Below, in pieces: positions 9,184 to 18,417 of a stretch of 64,000 bases of DNA. How positions within the stretch are numbered: position 1 is the stretch's first letter; each line of letters begins with the position of its first letter. Source of the stretch: an uncultured Oscillospiraceae bacterium (GTDB lineage: Bacteria > Bacillota > Clostridia > Oscillospirales > Oscillospiraceae); NCBI GenBank assembly GCA_934591635.1, contig CAKTPI010000008.1:1-64000 (forward strand). The letters are read 5' to 3'. A program made the position numbers and the translations under genes. The notes below the pieces were generated by a model that was not told where the DNA came from, did no database searches, and saw nothing but the letters and a program-made list of their open reading frames with translations.

Positions 9184-9205
9184 GCATTCCGGAAAAGAGG
9201 AGAAT

Positions 9206-9736
9206 ATGGAGAAAATCGAAACCAACCGACTGCTCCTGCGCCCCTTTGCGCAGAGCGACTATGATGATTTGTATGAATTGCTTGCCCAGCGGCGGGAAGA
9301 GCTGTTTGAGGGCTATCCCGGCATCACCTATGAGAACGGGCGGGAGCACCTGGCCTACCGGGTGGGCAGCGAGGAATTTTATGCCATCGAGGAAAAGGCC
9401 TCCGGCAAGGTCATCGGTAATGTCTATTGCGGCTGCCGGGATTTTGCAGGCCGGGAGCTGGGGTACATTGTCAATAAAAACTACCAGCGCCGGGGCTATG
9501 CCGCCGAGGCGGTGCGGGCCGTGCTGGAGGCCGCCTTTGCGGCAGGCACCCACCGGGTGTATGCGGAATGCGACCCCCGGAATATCTGCTCCTGGGGCTT
9601 GCTGGAGTACCTTGGCTTTACCCGGGAGGCGCTGCTGCGGCAGAATATCTTTTTCCGCCGGGATGAGGCAGGATGCCCCATCTGGCAGGATACCTATGTT
9701 TATGGCCTGCTAAAGGGAGAAAAATATGACTGTTGA
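9206..9736 (+). CDS. GNAT family N-acetyltransferase (RimJ/RimL-like)
   Basis: 176-residue acetyltransferase of the Acetyltransf_3/RimL-like group. The N-terminal ETNRLLLRPF strand and the acetyl-CoA-binding loop (Y-x-R-R-G-Y-A, in NYQRRGYAAEAV at about residues 92-104) are clear. The start is the ATG preceded by AAGAGGAGA; the longer open frame would run back through the hfq terminator. Substrate is unknown; relatives modify ribosomal protein N-termini, antibiotics or small amines. Its 3' end overlaps yggS by 11 bases, implying a shared transcript. Confidence 0.88.
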   Translation: MEKIETNRLLLRPFAQSDYDDLYELLAQRREELFEGYPGITYENGREHLAYRVGSEEFYAIEEKASGKVIGNVYCGCRDFAGRELGYIVNKNYQRRGYAAEAVRAVLEAAFAAGTHRVYAECDPRNICSWGLLEYLGFTREALLRQNIFFRRDEAGCPIWQDTYVYGLLKGEKYDC

Positions 9737-10424
9737 AGAAAATGTGCGCTGCATCCGGGAAAAAATGACCCGGGCAGCGGCGAACGCCGGACGGGATCCC
9801 AAAGAGATCTTGCTGTGCGCCGCAACAAAAATGAATGATGCCGATGCCGTCCGCCGGGCTATTGCCGCCGGAGTGGACTGCTGCGGTGAAAACCGGGTGC
9901 AGGAGCTGACCGCAAAGCAGGCAGCGCATGCTTATGCGGGGGCGCCGGTTCACTTCATCGGCCACCTGCAAACCAACAAGGTGCGCCAGGTGGTGGGCAG
10001 GGTAAGCCTGATTCAGAGCGTTGACAGTCTGCGTCTTCTGGAGGCTGTCAATGCAGAGGCAGCCCGACAGGGGCTGTGCCAGGATATCCTTTTGGAGATC
10101 AATATTGGCGGTGAGGCCAGCAAATCCGGTTTCGCACCGGAGGAGACCTGGGAAATTGTGGAAAAAGTTGCACAATATCCAAACATATGTGTTAGGGGAT
10201 TCATGGCGATACCGCCAATTTCCCAGAAAAAGGGTGATAATGTAAAATTTTTTCAAAAAATGTCCGATTTATGTGTTGACATACGGGCAAAAAAATACGA
10301 TAATGTCACGGTAGACTGTTTATCCATGGGCATGTCCGATGACTTCGAAGATGCGATTGCCTGCGGCAGCACCATGGTTCGAATTGGCACCGCGATTTTT
10401 GGTGCTCGCCAGTATACGCTATGA
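9726..10424 (+). CDS. YggS-type PLP homeostasis protein
   Basis: 232-residue pyridoxal-phosphate-binding TIM-barrel protein of the YggS/YlmE/PROSC family, which buffers free PLP. The PLP lysine is K35 in CAATKMND, GENRVQE and FIGHLQTNKV follow, and a C-terminal SMGMSDDFEDAI phosphate loop with IGTAIFGAR is intact. The yggS (ylmE)-sepF-divIVA order is standard in Firmicutes division clusters. Bases about 10160-10310 are unusually A+T-rich for this window and hide a good promoter (see 10276-10304). Confidence 0.95.
   Translation: MTVEENVRCIREKMTRAAANAGRDPKEILLCAATKMNDADAVRRAIAAGVDCCGENRVQELTAKQAAHAYAGAPVHFIGHLQTNKVRQVVGRVSLIQSVDSLRLLEAVNAEAARQGLCQDILLEINIGGEASKSGFAPEETWEIVEKVAQYPNICVRGFMAIPPISQKKGDNVKFFQKMSDLCVDIRAKKYDNVTVDCLSMGMSDDFEDAIACGSTMVRIGTAIFGARQYTL
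10276..10304 (+). promoter_or_regulatory. Intragenic promoter candidate for sepF-divIVA
   Basis: TTGACA, a 17-bp spacer and GATAAT lie inside the 3' part of yggS, about 160 bases before sepF, in a patch whose codons are strikingly A+T-rich (runs of AAA, TTT and AAT). It could drive sepF and divIVA independently of yggS. Confidence 0.55.
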
Positions 10425-10466
10425 TACATCCCATGCGATGCCAACATACAGGAGGAGAAAAAGAAA

Positions 10467-11036
10467 ATGAGTTTTTGGGATAATGTTAAGAAAATGGCTC
10501 AGCCCTATTCCGAGGACGAATATGACGATTATGATGAGGACGAGGACGCCGGCGACTACGAGGAGCCGGAAGAGCGCCCCGCGCGCCGTCCCTCCCGCCG
10601 TAGTGCCCCTGCTCCTGCTGCCCCCCGGGCGGAGGAACCCGCAGAGGAAGACGATTTCAGTTTCGATGCCCCCACCATTCCTGCCCCCGCCAGTTCCGGT
10701 GTGTCCGCCGGCGGTTTTTCCGGTCAGGTGCTGAACATGAATTCTTCTGCATCCCTCTCTAACAAGCAGGAAGTGGTGCTGTTCCGTCCCAACAACTTTA
10801 ACGATACATCCAAGGCCGCCGATGACCTGCGCAGCAGCAAGGCTGTGATCGTCAACATGGAGAATGTGGACAAGGCCATGGCCCGCCGGGTGGTGGATTT
10901 CCTGTCCGGCTGTGTGTACGCACTGGACGGCGATGTGAAGAAGATTGCCCAGTCCGCCTATCTCTTCTGCCCCCACAACATGGACATCGTGGGTGACCTG
11001 GAAGCTCTCCAGGCCGAGGTAGAGAGCTACATCTAA
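10467..11036 (+). CDS. sepF: Cell division protein SepF
   Basis: Anchors and bundles FtsZ at the division site. The 189-residue protein opens with a short amphipathic segment (MSFWDNVKKMA) suited to membrane binding. A very acidic stretch (residues 13-35) and a Pro/Ala/Arg-rich linker to about residue 95 follow. The C-terminal SepF fold has LFRPNNFNDTSKAADDLRSS, VIVNMENVD and RVVDFLSGCVYALDG. AGGAGGAG precedes the ATG. The neighbour divIVA begins 25 bases later. Confidence 0.96.
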   Translation: MSFWDNVKKMAQPYSEDEYDDYDEDEDAGDYEEPEERPARRPSRRSAPAPAAPRAEEPAEEDDFSFDAPTIPAPASSGVSAGGFSGQVLNMNSSASLSNKQEVVLFRPNNFNDTSKAADDLRSSKAVIVNMENVDKAMARRVVDFLSGCVYALDGDVKKIAQSAYLFCPHNMDIVGDLEALQAEVESYI

Positions 11037-11061
11037 AGAGAAAACGAAAGGAGAAACAATT

Positions 11062-11853
11062 ATGATTACTCCGCAGCAAATTGACCAGATTTCCTTTAGC
11101 CAGACCCGTCACGGCTATGATATGGAGCAGGTTGACAAGATCCTGGAGCCTCTGACCGAGGACTATGTGACGCTGTACAAAGAGAATGCCCTGCTCAAGA
11201 GCAAGATGCGTGTCCTGGTGGGCAAGCTGGAAGAGTACCGCAAGAATGAGGCTGCCGCCAAGGATGCCGTGGAAAGCGCCAAGCGCTCTGCTGAGAAGAT
11301 GATGCAGGATGCCAAGGCCCAGGCTGCCCAGATGCTCCGTCAGGCCCAGGCACAGGCCGCTGCCGTTCCTGCTGCTGCCCCCGCTGCACCCGCTGCCGGG
11401 GCCAAGGCCCCCAGTGCCGATGCGCTGGTTGCCGTGGAAAAGGCCCGGGTCGCCGAGGCCCGCAAGGCTGCCGCAACCCGCATTACCGAGATCCAGACCC
11501 AGATGCAGCAGTGCATCCAGGCCCTTGACCGGATCAAGAATGCAAATGTGACGCCCGCTGCCGCCCCTGCTGCCCGGGTTGCTCCGGCTGCACCGGTGGC
11601 TCCCGCCCCTGCTGCCGCGCCTGCTCCCACTCCCGCTCCTGCGGCTCCTGCAAAGCAGGCGGCCCCTGAGGATGTGTACGACAGCGATGCCGTTGTAGGC
11701 GAGATTTCTCAGAGCCTGGAGGCTATGGTGGGCACTACCAACGATACTGCCCCCAAGGCAGCCCCTCAGCACCCCGCCCACGACACCACCACCAGCCGCT
11801 TTTCCAACCTGAACCTCCAGTTCGGCCGGAATTACGACCCCACCCAGAAGTAA
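11062..11853 (+). CDS. divIVA: DivIVA domain-containing protein
   Basis: 263-residue coiled-coil protein. The N-terminal 60 residues match the DivIVA pattern (ITPQQIDQISFSQTRHGYD, then VDKILEPL), which binds curved membranes at poles and septa. A coiled coil runs to about residue 95. The rest is a low-complexity Ala/Pro linker broken by a second helical segment (about 115-160), and a short conserved-looking tail (SRFSNLNLQFGRNYDP) ends it. In Firmicutes this gene follows sepF and precedes ileS, exactly as here. The symbol rests on this synteny and the N-terminal domain. Confidence 0.9.
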   Translation: MITPQQIDQISFSQTRHGYDMEQVDKILEPLTEDYVTLYKENALLKSKMRVLVGKLEEYRKNEAAAKDAVESAKRSAEKMMQDAKAQAAQMLRQAQAQAAAVPAAAPAAPAAGAKAPSADALVAVEKARVAEARKAAATRITEIQTQMQQCIQALDRIKNANVTPAAAPAARVAPAAPVAPAPAAAPAPTPAPAAPAKQAAPEDVYDSDAVVGEISQSLEAMVGTTNDTAPKAAPQHPAHDTTTSRFSNLNLQFGRNYDPTQK

Positions 11854-11875
11854 TTTCTCCCATATCCCCAACGCC

Positions 11876-12130
11876 ATGACGAGGACACGGGCCTCGGTTA
11901 ACCCCCTCCAGAGAGCTGCCGGACGGTGCAAGGCAGCAGGTGGGCACCGGATGCCTATCCCCTCCAGCTGCGCAAGGAACGCCCCCGCAGGGGCAAGTAG
12001 AATGCGCCGGGGCAGCGCCCGTTACAGCGCCTTCGAGTGTCGGCTTCCAAGCCGGAACAAGAGTGGTACCGCAGAGGTTATTTTATGCGCCTTTGTCTCT
12101 TCATCCCAGGAGACAAAGGCGCTTGTTTTT
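11876..12130 (+). promoter_or_regulatory. T-box riboswitch of ileS
   Basis: The leader before ileS has the T-box signature AGAGTGGTACCGCAG at 12060-12074. A Stem I apical region (CAGAGAGCTGCC...GGTGCAAGGCAGC) starts near 11910, and a 13-bp terminator hairpin (GCGCCTTTGTCTC and complement, 12087-12122) ends in TTGTTTTTT. Uncharged tRNA-Ile should pair with the GGTACC-type bulge and block the terminator. An ATC triplet at 11957-11959 on the 3' side of Stem I is a possible specifier, but I cannot fix the specifier loop by eye. Confidence 0.93.
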
Positions 12131-12162
12131 TAAAAAGATTTTTGAGAAAGGAATCAAATTCT

Positions 12163-14952
12163 ATGGACTATAAAGATACGATCATCACCCCCAAAACCGA
12201 CTTCCCCATGAAGGCCGGCCTGCCCAACCGGGAGCCGGGCATGCTGAAGGCCTGGCAGGACATGGATCTATATAACGCCATGCTGGAAAAGAACAAGGAT
12301 CTGCCTCCCTTTGTGCTGCACGATGGCCCTCCCTTCTCCAATGGCTATATCCACATGGGCCATGCTCTGAATAAGACCCTGAAGGACTTCATCGTCCGTT
12401 CCCACGCCATGATGGGCCATTACACCCCCTATGTTCCCGGCTGGGATAACCATGGCCTGCCCATCGAGCGGGCCATTGAGACCTCCAAGAAGAAGCTGAA
12501 CAAGGACATGACGGTGCCTGAGTTCCGGGAGGCCTGCGAGGAGTTTGCCCAGGACTTCATCAACAAGCAGCGGGAGGGCTTCAAGCGCCTGGGTGTTGTG
12601 GGCGACTGGGAGCACCCCTACCGCACCATGGACAAGCACTTTGAGGCCCAGGAGGTCAAGGTGTTTGGCCGCATGTTCGACAAGGGCTATATCTACAAGG
12701 GCCTCAAGCCCGTGTCCTGGTGCCCCTGCTGTGTGACTGCCGTGGCCGAAGCGGACATCGAGTATAAGGATGATCCCTGCACCACTGTTTATGTCAAATT
12801 CCCGGTGAAGGATGACCTGGGCAAGCTCAGCCAGTTTGACCTGAGCCGCACCTACTTTGTCATCTGGACTACCACCATTTGGACCCTCCCCGGCAACCTG
12901 GCCATCTGCCTGCACCCCCGGGACACCTATGTGCTGGTGAAGGCGGAAAACGGCGAGACCTATATCATGGCGGAAGCCCTGATGGACAAGGTTATGCACA
13001 TCGGCGGCTTTGAGCACTACGAGGTGCTGGCCCGTTACCCCGGCGCGTTCTTTGAGAATATGCTGGCACAGCATCCCTTCATGGATAAGACCTCCCGCCT
13101 GGTGAACGCTGAGTACGTCACCATGGATTCCGGTACGGGATGTGTCCACACCGCCCCCGGCTTCGGCGCCGACGACTATGTGACCTGCATGCGTTACGGC
13201 ATGGATCTGATCGTCCCGGTGGATGACTACGGCCGCCACACGGATTATGCCGGCAAGTACGCCGGCATGAAGACGGAGGAGAGCAACGCCGTCATTCTGG
13301 AGGACATGCGCCAGTCCGGTGCCCTGTTTGCCTCCGAGGAGATCGTCCACTCCTACCCCCATCATGACCGCTGCAAGAAGCCTGTTATCTTCCGTGCCAC
13401 TCCCCAGTGGTTCTGCTCGGTGGAGTCCTTCAAGGATAAGGCCATCGAGGCTATTCAGAATGTCCAGTGGTACCCCGCCTGGGGCGCTGACCGCATGGTC
13501 AGCATGATCCGGGAGCGGGCCGACTGGTGCATCTCCCGTCAGCGCCGGTGGGGTCTGCCCATCCCGGTGTTCTATTGCGAAAGCTGCGGCAAGCCGGTGT
13601 CCACCCCGGAATCCATCGAGAAGCTCTCAAAGCTCTTTGATGAATACGGCTCCAACATCTGGTTCCAGAAGGAAGCCATGGAGCTGGTGCCCGATGGCTT
13701 TACCTGCCCCCATTGCGGCGGCAAGCAGTTCACCAAGGAAAAGGACACCCTGGACTGCTGGTTCGACTCCGGCTCCACCCACTATGCGTCCCTGATGCAT
13801 GACCATCCCGACCTCTGGCCGGCGGATGTCTACCTGGAGGGCGCTGACCAGTACCGCGGTTGGTTCCAGTCCTCCCTGCTCACCTCCGTGGGCGCACTGG
13901 ATCAGGGCGCTCCCTTCAAGCAGGTGCTGACCCACGGCTGGACCGTGGACGGCCAGGGCAGAGCCATGCACAAGTCCTTGGGCAACGGCGTTGACCCTGC
14001 TGACCTCATCAAGGATTACGGCGCGGATATCGTCCGCCTGTGGGCGGCTTCCTCCGACTACCACGCAGACGTGCGCTGCTCCAAGGAGATTTTCAAGCAG
14101 ATTGCCCAGAACTATCTGAAGTTCCGCAACACCGCCCGTTACTGCCTGGGTAACCTCAATGAATTTGACCCGGATAACCTGGTGCCCGCCGAGCAGATGG
14201 AGGAGCTGGATCGCTGGGCCCTGACCAAGCTCAACAGCCTGATCGCCGCCTGCCGTAAGTCCTATGACGAGTATGAATTCCACATGGTCACCCATGCTAT
14301 CAACGATTTCTGCGTGGTGGACCTGAGTTCCTTCTATCTGGATATCATCAAGGATCGCCTGTACTGTGAGGAGAAGAACGGTCTGCGCCGCCGCTCCGCC
14401 CAGACTGCGCTGTATCTCATCAACTCCGCCATGGCACGGCTGTTTGCCCCCATCCTGGCCTTCACCTGCGATGAGATCTGGCAGGCCATGCCCCACTGCA
14501 AGGAGGATGACCGCCGCAATGTCCTGCTGAACCAGATGCCCGCTGACTGCGCTGCCTATGCGCTGACCGACGACCAGATGGCACGCTGGGATGCCGTCAT
14601 CAAGCTCCGCCAGGATGTCAACGGTGTGCTGGAAAAGGCCCGGGCGGATAAGCGCATCGGCAAGGCCCTGGAGGCTCACGTCACCCTGGATACCCAGGAT
14701 GCGGCTCTGAAGCAGGCCTGCCAAGGGGTCAATCTGGCTGAAATCTTCATCGTCTCCGACTGCGCCTGGGCTGCCCCGGAGGAGGGCGCGGAGACGGCCA
14801 ACGGCGTCAACTACCCGAATCTCACTGTGGGCGTGACCGAAGCCAAGGGTACCAAGTGCCCCCGCTGCTGGATGCACTCCGTCCACGCCAATGCCGAGGG
14901 CCTGTGCCCCCGCTGCGCTGCCGTCATCGCCAAGATGGACGTGGAGCTGTAA
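12163..14952 (+). CDS. ileS: Isoleucine--tRNA ligase
   Basis: Class I aminoacyl-tRNA synthetase of 929 residues that charges tRNA-Ile. The HIGH motif is H64-M-G-H67 in SNGYIHMGHALNKT, and the KMSKS-type motif is at M602-H-K-S-L-G. The C-terminal zinc knuckle is complete (C899, C902, C915, C918). The start is the ATG after GAGAAAGGAA; the longer open frame would begin inside the T-box. Expression is under the T-box just upstream, so it should rise on isoleucine starvation. Confidence 0.97.
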   Translation: MDYKDTIITPKTDFPMKAGLPNREPGMLKAWQDMDLYNAMLEKNKDLPPFVLHDGPPFSNGYIHMGHALNKTLKDFIVRSHAMMGHYTPYVPGWDNHGLPIERAIETSKKKLNKDMTVPEFREACEEFAQDFINKQREGFKRLGVVGDWEHPYRTMDKHFEAQEVKVFGRMFDKGYIYKGLKPVSWCPCCVTAVAEADIEYKDDPCTTVYVKFPVKDDLGKLSQFDLSRTYFVIWTTTIWTLPGNLAICLHPRDTYVLVKAENGETYIMAEALMDKVMHIGGFEHYEVLARYPGAFFENMLAQHPFMDKTSRLVNAEYVTMDSGTGCVHTAPGFGADDYVTCMRYGMDLIVPVDDYGRHTDYAGKYAGMKTEESNAVILEDMRQSGALFASEEIVHSYPHHDRCKKPVIFRATPQWFCSVESFKDKAIEAIQNVQWYPAWGADRMVSMIRERADWCISRQRRWGLPIPVFYCESCGKPVSTPESIEKLSKLFDEYGSNIWFQKEAMELVPDGFTCPHCGGKQFTKEKDTLDCWFDSGSTHYASLMHDHPDLWPADVYLEGADQYRGWFQSSLLTSVGALDQGAPFKQVLTHGWTVDGQGRAMHKSLGNGVDPADLIKDYGADIVRLWAASSDYHADVRCSKEIFKQIAQNYLKFRNTARYCLGNLNEFDPDNLVPAEQMEELDRWALTKLNSLIAACRKSYDEYEFHMVTHAINDFCVVDLSSFYLDIIKDRLYCEEKNGLRRRSAQTALYLINSAMARLFAPILAFTCDEIWQAMPHCKEDDRRNVLLNQMPADCAAYALTDDQMARWDAVIKLRQDVNGVLEKARADKRIGKALEAHVTLDTQDAALKQACQGVNLAEIFIVSDCAWAAPEEGAETANGVNYPNLTVGVTEAKGTKCPRCWMHSVHANAEGLCPRCAAVIAKMDVEL

Positions 14953-14972
14953 AAAGTTGTCCTAAATGAACG

Positions 14973-15015
14973 AAATGACCCGCTGCACCGGATCCCGGTT
15001 TGCAGCGGGTCATTT
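14973..15015. terminator. Bidirectional terminator, ileS / mgtC-like gene
   Basis: A perfect 15-bp stem (AAATGACCCGCTGCA and complement) has a 13-nt loop and lies between two convergent genes. T or A runs on each side let it serve both directions. Confidence 0.88.
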
Positions 15016-15028
15016 GATTTTGCAGACT

Positions 15029-15748
15029 TCACATCTCGTCGATGTGGTAAACGTAGTCCAGGGAACGGAGGGCGTTGATGATATCCTCGTGCTTTTTATA
15101 TTGCTTGAGCTCCTTGCTGGCCACGGTGAAGGACACGGAGAAGACGCTGATGCCGGAATTGAGATAGGCTGGGTTCAGCTCAATGTCGTCAATTCGGATG
15201 CCCAGCGCCCGGACGGTGGATACAAAGTCCGGCAAATCACTTTTGTTTTTCAGTTCCAGGTGCACCTCAAAGTGGTTGGAGCGATCCTTCAGAATCTTTT
15301 CCAGCATGGGCAGCCCGGACATGCAGGCAAGCATGCTGAAAAACAGCACCAGGGACAGGATGTAGAACCCTGCACCGATGGACATGCCCACCACAGCGCA
15401 GCACCACAGCCCCACGGAGGTGGTCAGCCCCTTGATCTGGCTCTTGGAGCTGTAAAGGATGGAGTTGCTGCTGATGGTGGCGGTGCCGATGACTGCCGCC
15501 GCGGACAGCAGGGGCACCGGCGTACCGAACTGCTGCATCAGGTATTCATCGATCAGCATGGTGCCGGTTCCGGCCAGGCACACCAGAATAAAGGTGCGCA
15601 AACCGGCGGAATGCCGCTTGCTGGAGCGTTCGCAGCCGATGATGGCGGATAGAAGGAAGCTCAGCGCCAGCCGCAGCAGGATGGAGCCCAGCCCCAGTTC
15701 CACGCTCCACTGGCCCAGAAGCCGCAGGGCGATCCAATCTGTTTTCAT
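15029..15748 (-). CDS. MgtC/SapB family membrane protein
   Basis: 239-residue protein with four or five hydrophobic helices in residues 15-150 and a soluble C-terminal domain. The MgtC pattern RLALSFLLSAIIGCERS and AGLRTFILVCLAGTGTML are visible. MgtC of pathogens acts in Mg-limited growth and modulates ATP synthase; the role of family members like this one is unknown. The C-terminal 95 residues resemble an ACT-like regulatory domain (inference). It starts 6 bases after the antiporter gene with GGAGGT overlapping that gene's stop, so the two are one operon. Confidence 0.87.
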   Translation of the reverse strand: MKTDWIALRLLGQWSVELGLGSILLRLALSFLLSAIIGCERSSKRHSAGLRTFILVCLAGTGTMLIDEYLMQQFGTPVPLLSAAAVIGTATISSNSILYSSKSQIKGLTTSVGLWCCAVVGMSIGAGFYILSLVLFFSMLACMSGLPMLEKILKDRSNHFEVHLELKNKSDLPDFVSTVRALGIRIDDIELNPAYLNSGISVFSVSFTVASKELKQYKKHEDIINALRSLDYVYHIDEM

Positions 15749-15754
15749 ATGTCA

Positions 15755-17206
15755 TTACCTCCGCATGAAGAAATATCGCCGCTGAGCCTGGGTTTGGGCC
15801 AGGTGCTCCTCTGCGGCTTCTGTAAAGGCTGCCTCCTCCTCGCTGACAGCGGACTCGTGCTCCGGCAGCTCCTTCTGAATCTTTTGGATGCGCTCAATCA
15901 GCAGCTGCACATCGGATTTCCGCTGGCCGGTTTCCGAGACCTCCTCCACCGGGGCCACATCTTCCAGCTTGGTGGAGTAGGATTTGGATAAGTACAGTGC
16001 CAGTTTGGCGCAGCCGGGGCCTATCAGCTCATACAGCACCGAGGATGCCAGAATAATGGTTTGCAGGTCACTGCCCATGTCACCGCCCAGGGTGCGGGCA
16101 CCCAGCGCGGCAAGGCCAATGGCAACGCCCGCCTGGGGAATCAGGGCAAGGCCCAGATAATTGCGCACCAGCTTGGGCTTGCCTGCCATCCAGCAGCCCA
16201 GCCACGCGCCAATGTACTTGCCCAGGATGCGCACGATAAAGTAGCTGGCGCCGATGACCAGCAGCGGGACGCCGTTCAGCGCTCCTTCGGCGGACACCAG
16301 GGCGTCCAGCTGGAAGGACATGCCAGACCGGACGAAGAACAGCAGCAGGATCGGCGGGCTGAAATAGCCCAGCTGCTTGAACAGCTTGTCGTTTTCCGCA
16401 ATGTTGGTATACACCGTGCCCATGGCCATGCAGCCAAGCAGCGGGGATACATCCAGCAGGGCGCACACGCCGCAGAAGGAAAACAGCAGGGCAATGGAGA
16501 TGATCAGCTTGTTGTCCGTGGAGCGCCGGGTGGGCATCAGCAGCTTCATGAAGAGACCGAATACGCCGCCCAGGGCCATCACCACCAGGTTCAGCAGGAT
16601 GGGCTTTGCCAGTGTGCCCAGGGTGAAACCGTCGGCTCCCTGCAGGGAGGCAAGGGCAATGGAGATTGCCACGGAGTAGAGCACCAGCCCCACCACATCA
16701 TCCAGCGCCACCACCTGCAGCAGGGTATCCACAAAATCGCCCTTGGCGCCGGTCTGCCGGATGGTCATCATGGTGGAGGCAGGCGCCGTGGCTGAGGCCA
16801 GCGCTGCCAGAACAATGGAGAAGGCCAGCTCCAGCCCCAGTACCCAGTAGGTCAGCACGAACACCGCCACGGAGGCCAGTACGGCTTCCATTACGGTAAT
16901 CAGCACGACCTTCATTCCGTTGCGCCGGAGCACATCCAGCTTGAAAAACTCACCGGTGGAGAAAGCGATGAAGGCAAGAGCGATATCCGAAAGAAAATCC
17001 GTCCCATCAATGATCCTTTGGGGCACCAGATTCAGGCAATAGGGGCCGATCAGGATACCGGCCACGATGTACGCCGTTACGTTGGGCAGCCGCAGCAGCT
17101 TTGTAATGCGCGTCAGCAAAAAGCCGGAGAACAGCATCAGCGCCACGGAGATGATTACCGTTGGCACCGGAGGCAGCTGGGCCAGCGTCTGCTGAATAGC
17201 GGCCAT
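15755..17206 (-). CDS. Kef-type cation:proton antiporter (CPA2)
   Basis: 483-residue membrane protein with about twelve hydrophobic segments. TAYIVAGILIGPYCL in the second segment, AFSTGEFFKLD, ASATAPASTMMTIRQTGA and the ion-site pair D-D in VVALDDVVGL mark a monovalent cation/proton antiporter. No RCK/TrkA-N domain follows; instead there is a charged tail of about 70 residues rich in Glu and Gln. The ATG was chosen over a GTG three codons upstream because AAGGAAG sits 8-9 bases from the ATG but only 1 base from the GTG. Cargo (Na or K) cannot be told from sequence. Confidence 0.9.
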   Translation of the reverse strand: MAAIQQTLAQLPPVPTVIISVALMLFSGFLLTRITKLLRLPNVTAYIVAGILIGPYCLNLVPQRIIDGTDFLSDIALAFIAFSTGEFFKLDVLRRNGMKVVLITVMEAVLASVAVFVLTYWVLGLELAFSIVLAALASATAPASTMMTIRQTGAKGDFVDTLLQVVALDDVVGLVLYSVAISIALASLQGADGFTLGTLAKPILLNLVVMALGGVFGLFMKLLMPTRRSTDNKLIISIALLFSFCGVCALLDVSPLLGCMAMGTVYTNIAENDKLFKQLGYFSPPILLLFFVRSGMSFQLDALVSAEGALNGVPLLVIGASYFIVRILGKYIGAWLGCWMAGKPKLVRNYLGLALIPQAGVAIGLAALGARTLGGDMGSDLQTIILASSVLYELIGPGCAKLALYLSKSYSTKLEDVAPVEEVSETGQRKSDVQLLIERIQKIQKELPEHESAVSEEEAAFTEAAEEHLAQTQAQRRYFFMRR

Positions 17207-17251
17207 GGGAAGCACTTCCTTTCTGTTGGAGTTGAATAATTATAAGACGGT

Positions 17252-17280
17252 ATTATAGACTATCTTTATACAAAATGCAA
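17252..17280 (-). promoter_or_regulatory. SigA-type promoter of the antiporter-mgtC operon
   Basis: On the minus strand TTGCAT, 17 bp and TATAAT lie 46 bases before the antiporter start, in an A+T-rich gap. Confidence 0.8.
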
Positions 17281-17318
17281 CTACTATTTTACATAAATTT
17301 TACAATGCGGCTTCCCAT

Positions 17319-18260
17319 TTACCAATCCGGCTCCAACTGATCCCGCAGCGGCAGCGCAAAAATCCGGGCAGTGATGCTGCGGTACGCGGTAAGGTCTGTT
17401 GCCTTCCGCAGCTCCTTGGCATACTGTTCGCTTCCCCGGAATCGGCACAGGAGATAACGCCAGTTTTCCTTCAGCCGGAACATGGCGTTCCGGGAGCCGC
17501 CGAAGGCGGTGAGATATTCGCTGAGCAGGGCATCGTGAAACGCGGCCAGCGTCCCGGTATCTGTGCCGCCGGGGGTGAGCATGCCCGGGTCACCGATCAA
17601 GCCCCGGCCCAGCATCACTGCGGGGACGGCGGGATAGGCATCATGGACGGCCTGAATTTGCGCCGCACTGCACAGGTTCCCGTTGAAGCATACCGGAAAA
17701 GGGGCAGTCTCCAGCGCACGGCGGAAGCAGTCCATATGCAGGGAACCGTTGTAAAATTCCTTCCGCACCCGGGGATGGATGATGAGCTCCGCCAGAGGGT
17801 ATCGGCAGTATATTTCCAGAATTTTGGAAAATTCCTCCGGCGATTGGACGCCAATCCGGGTTTTGATGGAAATGGGCAGGGGAGCCTGACCGAAAATGGC
17901 CTCCAGAAATTCATCCAGTACGTCAGGACTTGCCAGCATGCCGCTGCCTTTTCCCTTGGCTACCACCGTACCGGAGGGGCAGCCCAGGTTTAAGTTGACT
18001 TCCCGGTACCCCCGATCCCGAATCTCCCGTGCCATCCACAGAAAGTCCTCGGCGTTTTTGGTCAGCAGCTGGGGGACGACCTCAAAGTCCACACTGTCCG
18101 CCATGGGCAGCTCCCGCTCCTCCCGATTTGTCAGGTGCCGATGCACCGTCGGGGAGAAAAAGGGCGTATAGTACCGGTCAATCCCCGGAAAAAACTGATG
18201 GTGGAGCTTCCGGAAGATTCCGTCTGTCAGCCCCTCCATGGGTGCAAAATAATATCTCAT
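17319..18260 (-). CDS. tRNA-dihydrouridine synthase family protein
   Basis: Flavin-dependent reductase that converts tRNA uridines to dihydrouridine. The 313-residue TIM barrel begins with YYFAPMEGLTDGIFR, and the catalytic Cys lies in NLNLGCPSGTVVAKGKGSGM. FMN-site stretches SIKTRIG, FNGNLCSAAQI and VMLGRGLIGDPGML are present. The common H-x-R motif reads IIHPRVR. The ATG was chosen because AAGAAAGGA lies just upstream; a longer frame adds 12 unsupported residues. Target position in tRNA cannot be assigned. Confidence 0.92.
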   Translation of the reverse strand: MRYYFAPMEGLTDGIFRKLHHQFFPGIDRYYTPFFSPTVHRHLTNREERELPMADSVDFEVVPQLLTKNAEDFLWMAREIRDRGYREVNLNLGCPSGTVVAKGKGSGMLASPDVLDEFLEAIFGQAPLPISIKTRIGVQSPEEFSKILEIYCRYPLAELIIHPRVRKEFYNGSLHMDCFRRALETAPFPVCFNGNLCSAAQIQAVHDAYPAVPAVMLGRGLIGDPGMLTPGGTDTGTLAAFHDALLSEYLTAFGGSRNAMFRLKENWRYLLCRFRGSEQYAKELRKATDLTAYRSITARIFALPLRDQLEPDW

Positions 18261-18379
18261 AAAATCCTTTCTTGTTGACAGCTTGACAGCCTGCATGGAA
18301 TGGGATTAACTAAAATCCAGGAACTGGAGGGCCAGGGTACCTGCTGGATTTGTATCAGCCCACAAGGGCGTCACTAAAA

Positions 18380-18406
18380 AAAGAGGGATGCCGGGCATCC
18401 CTCTTT
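18380..18406 (-). terminator. Rho-independent terminator of RNase J gene
   Basis: Perfect 12-bp stem (AAAGAGGGATGC / GCATCCCTCTTT) with a 3-nt loop. On the minus strand it is followed by seven T residues, 11 bases after the RNase J stop. Confidence 0.93.
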
Positions 18407-18417
18407 GGTGGTAAATA

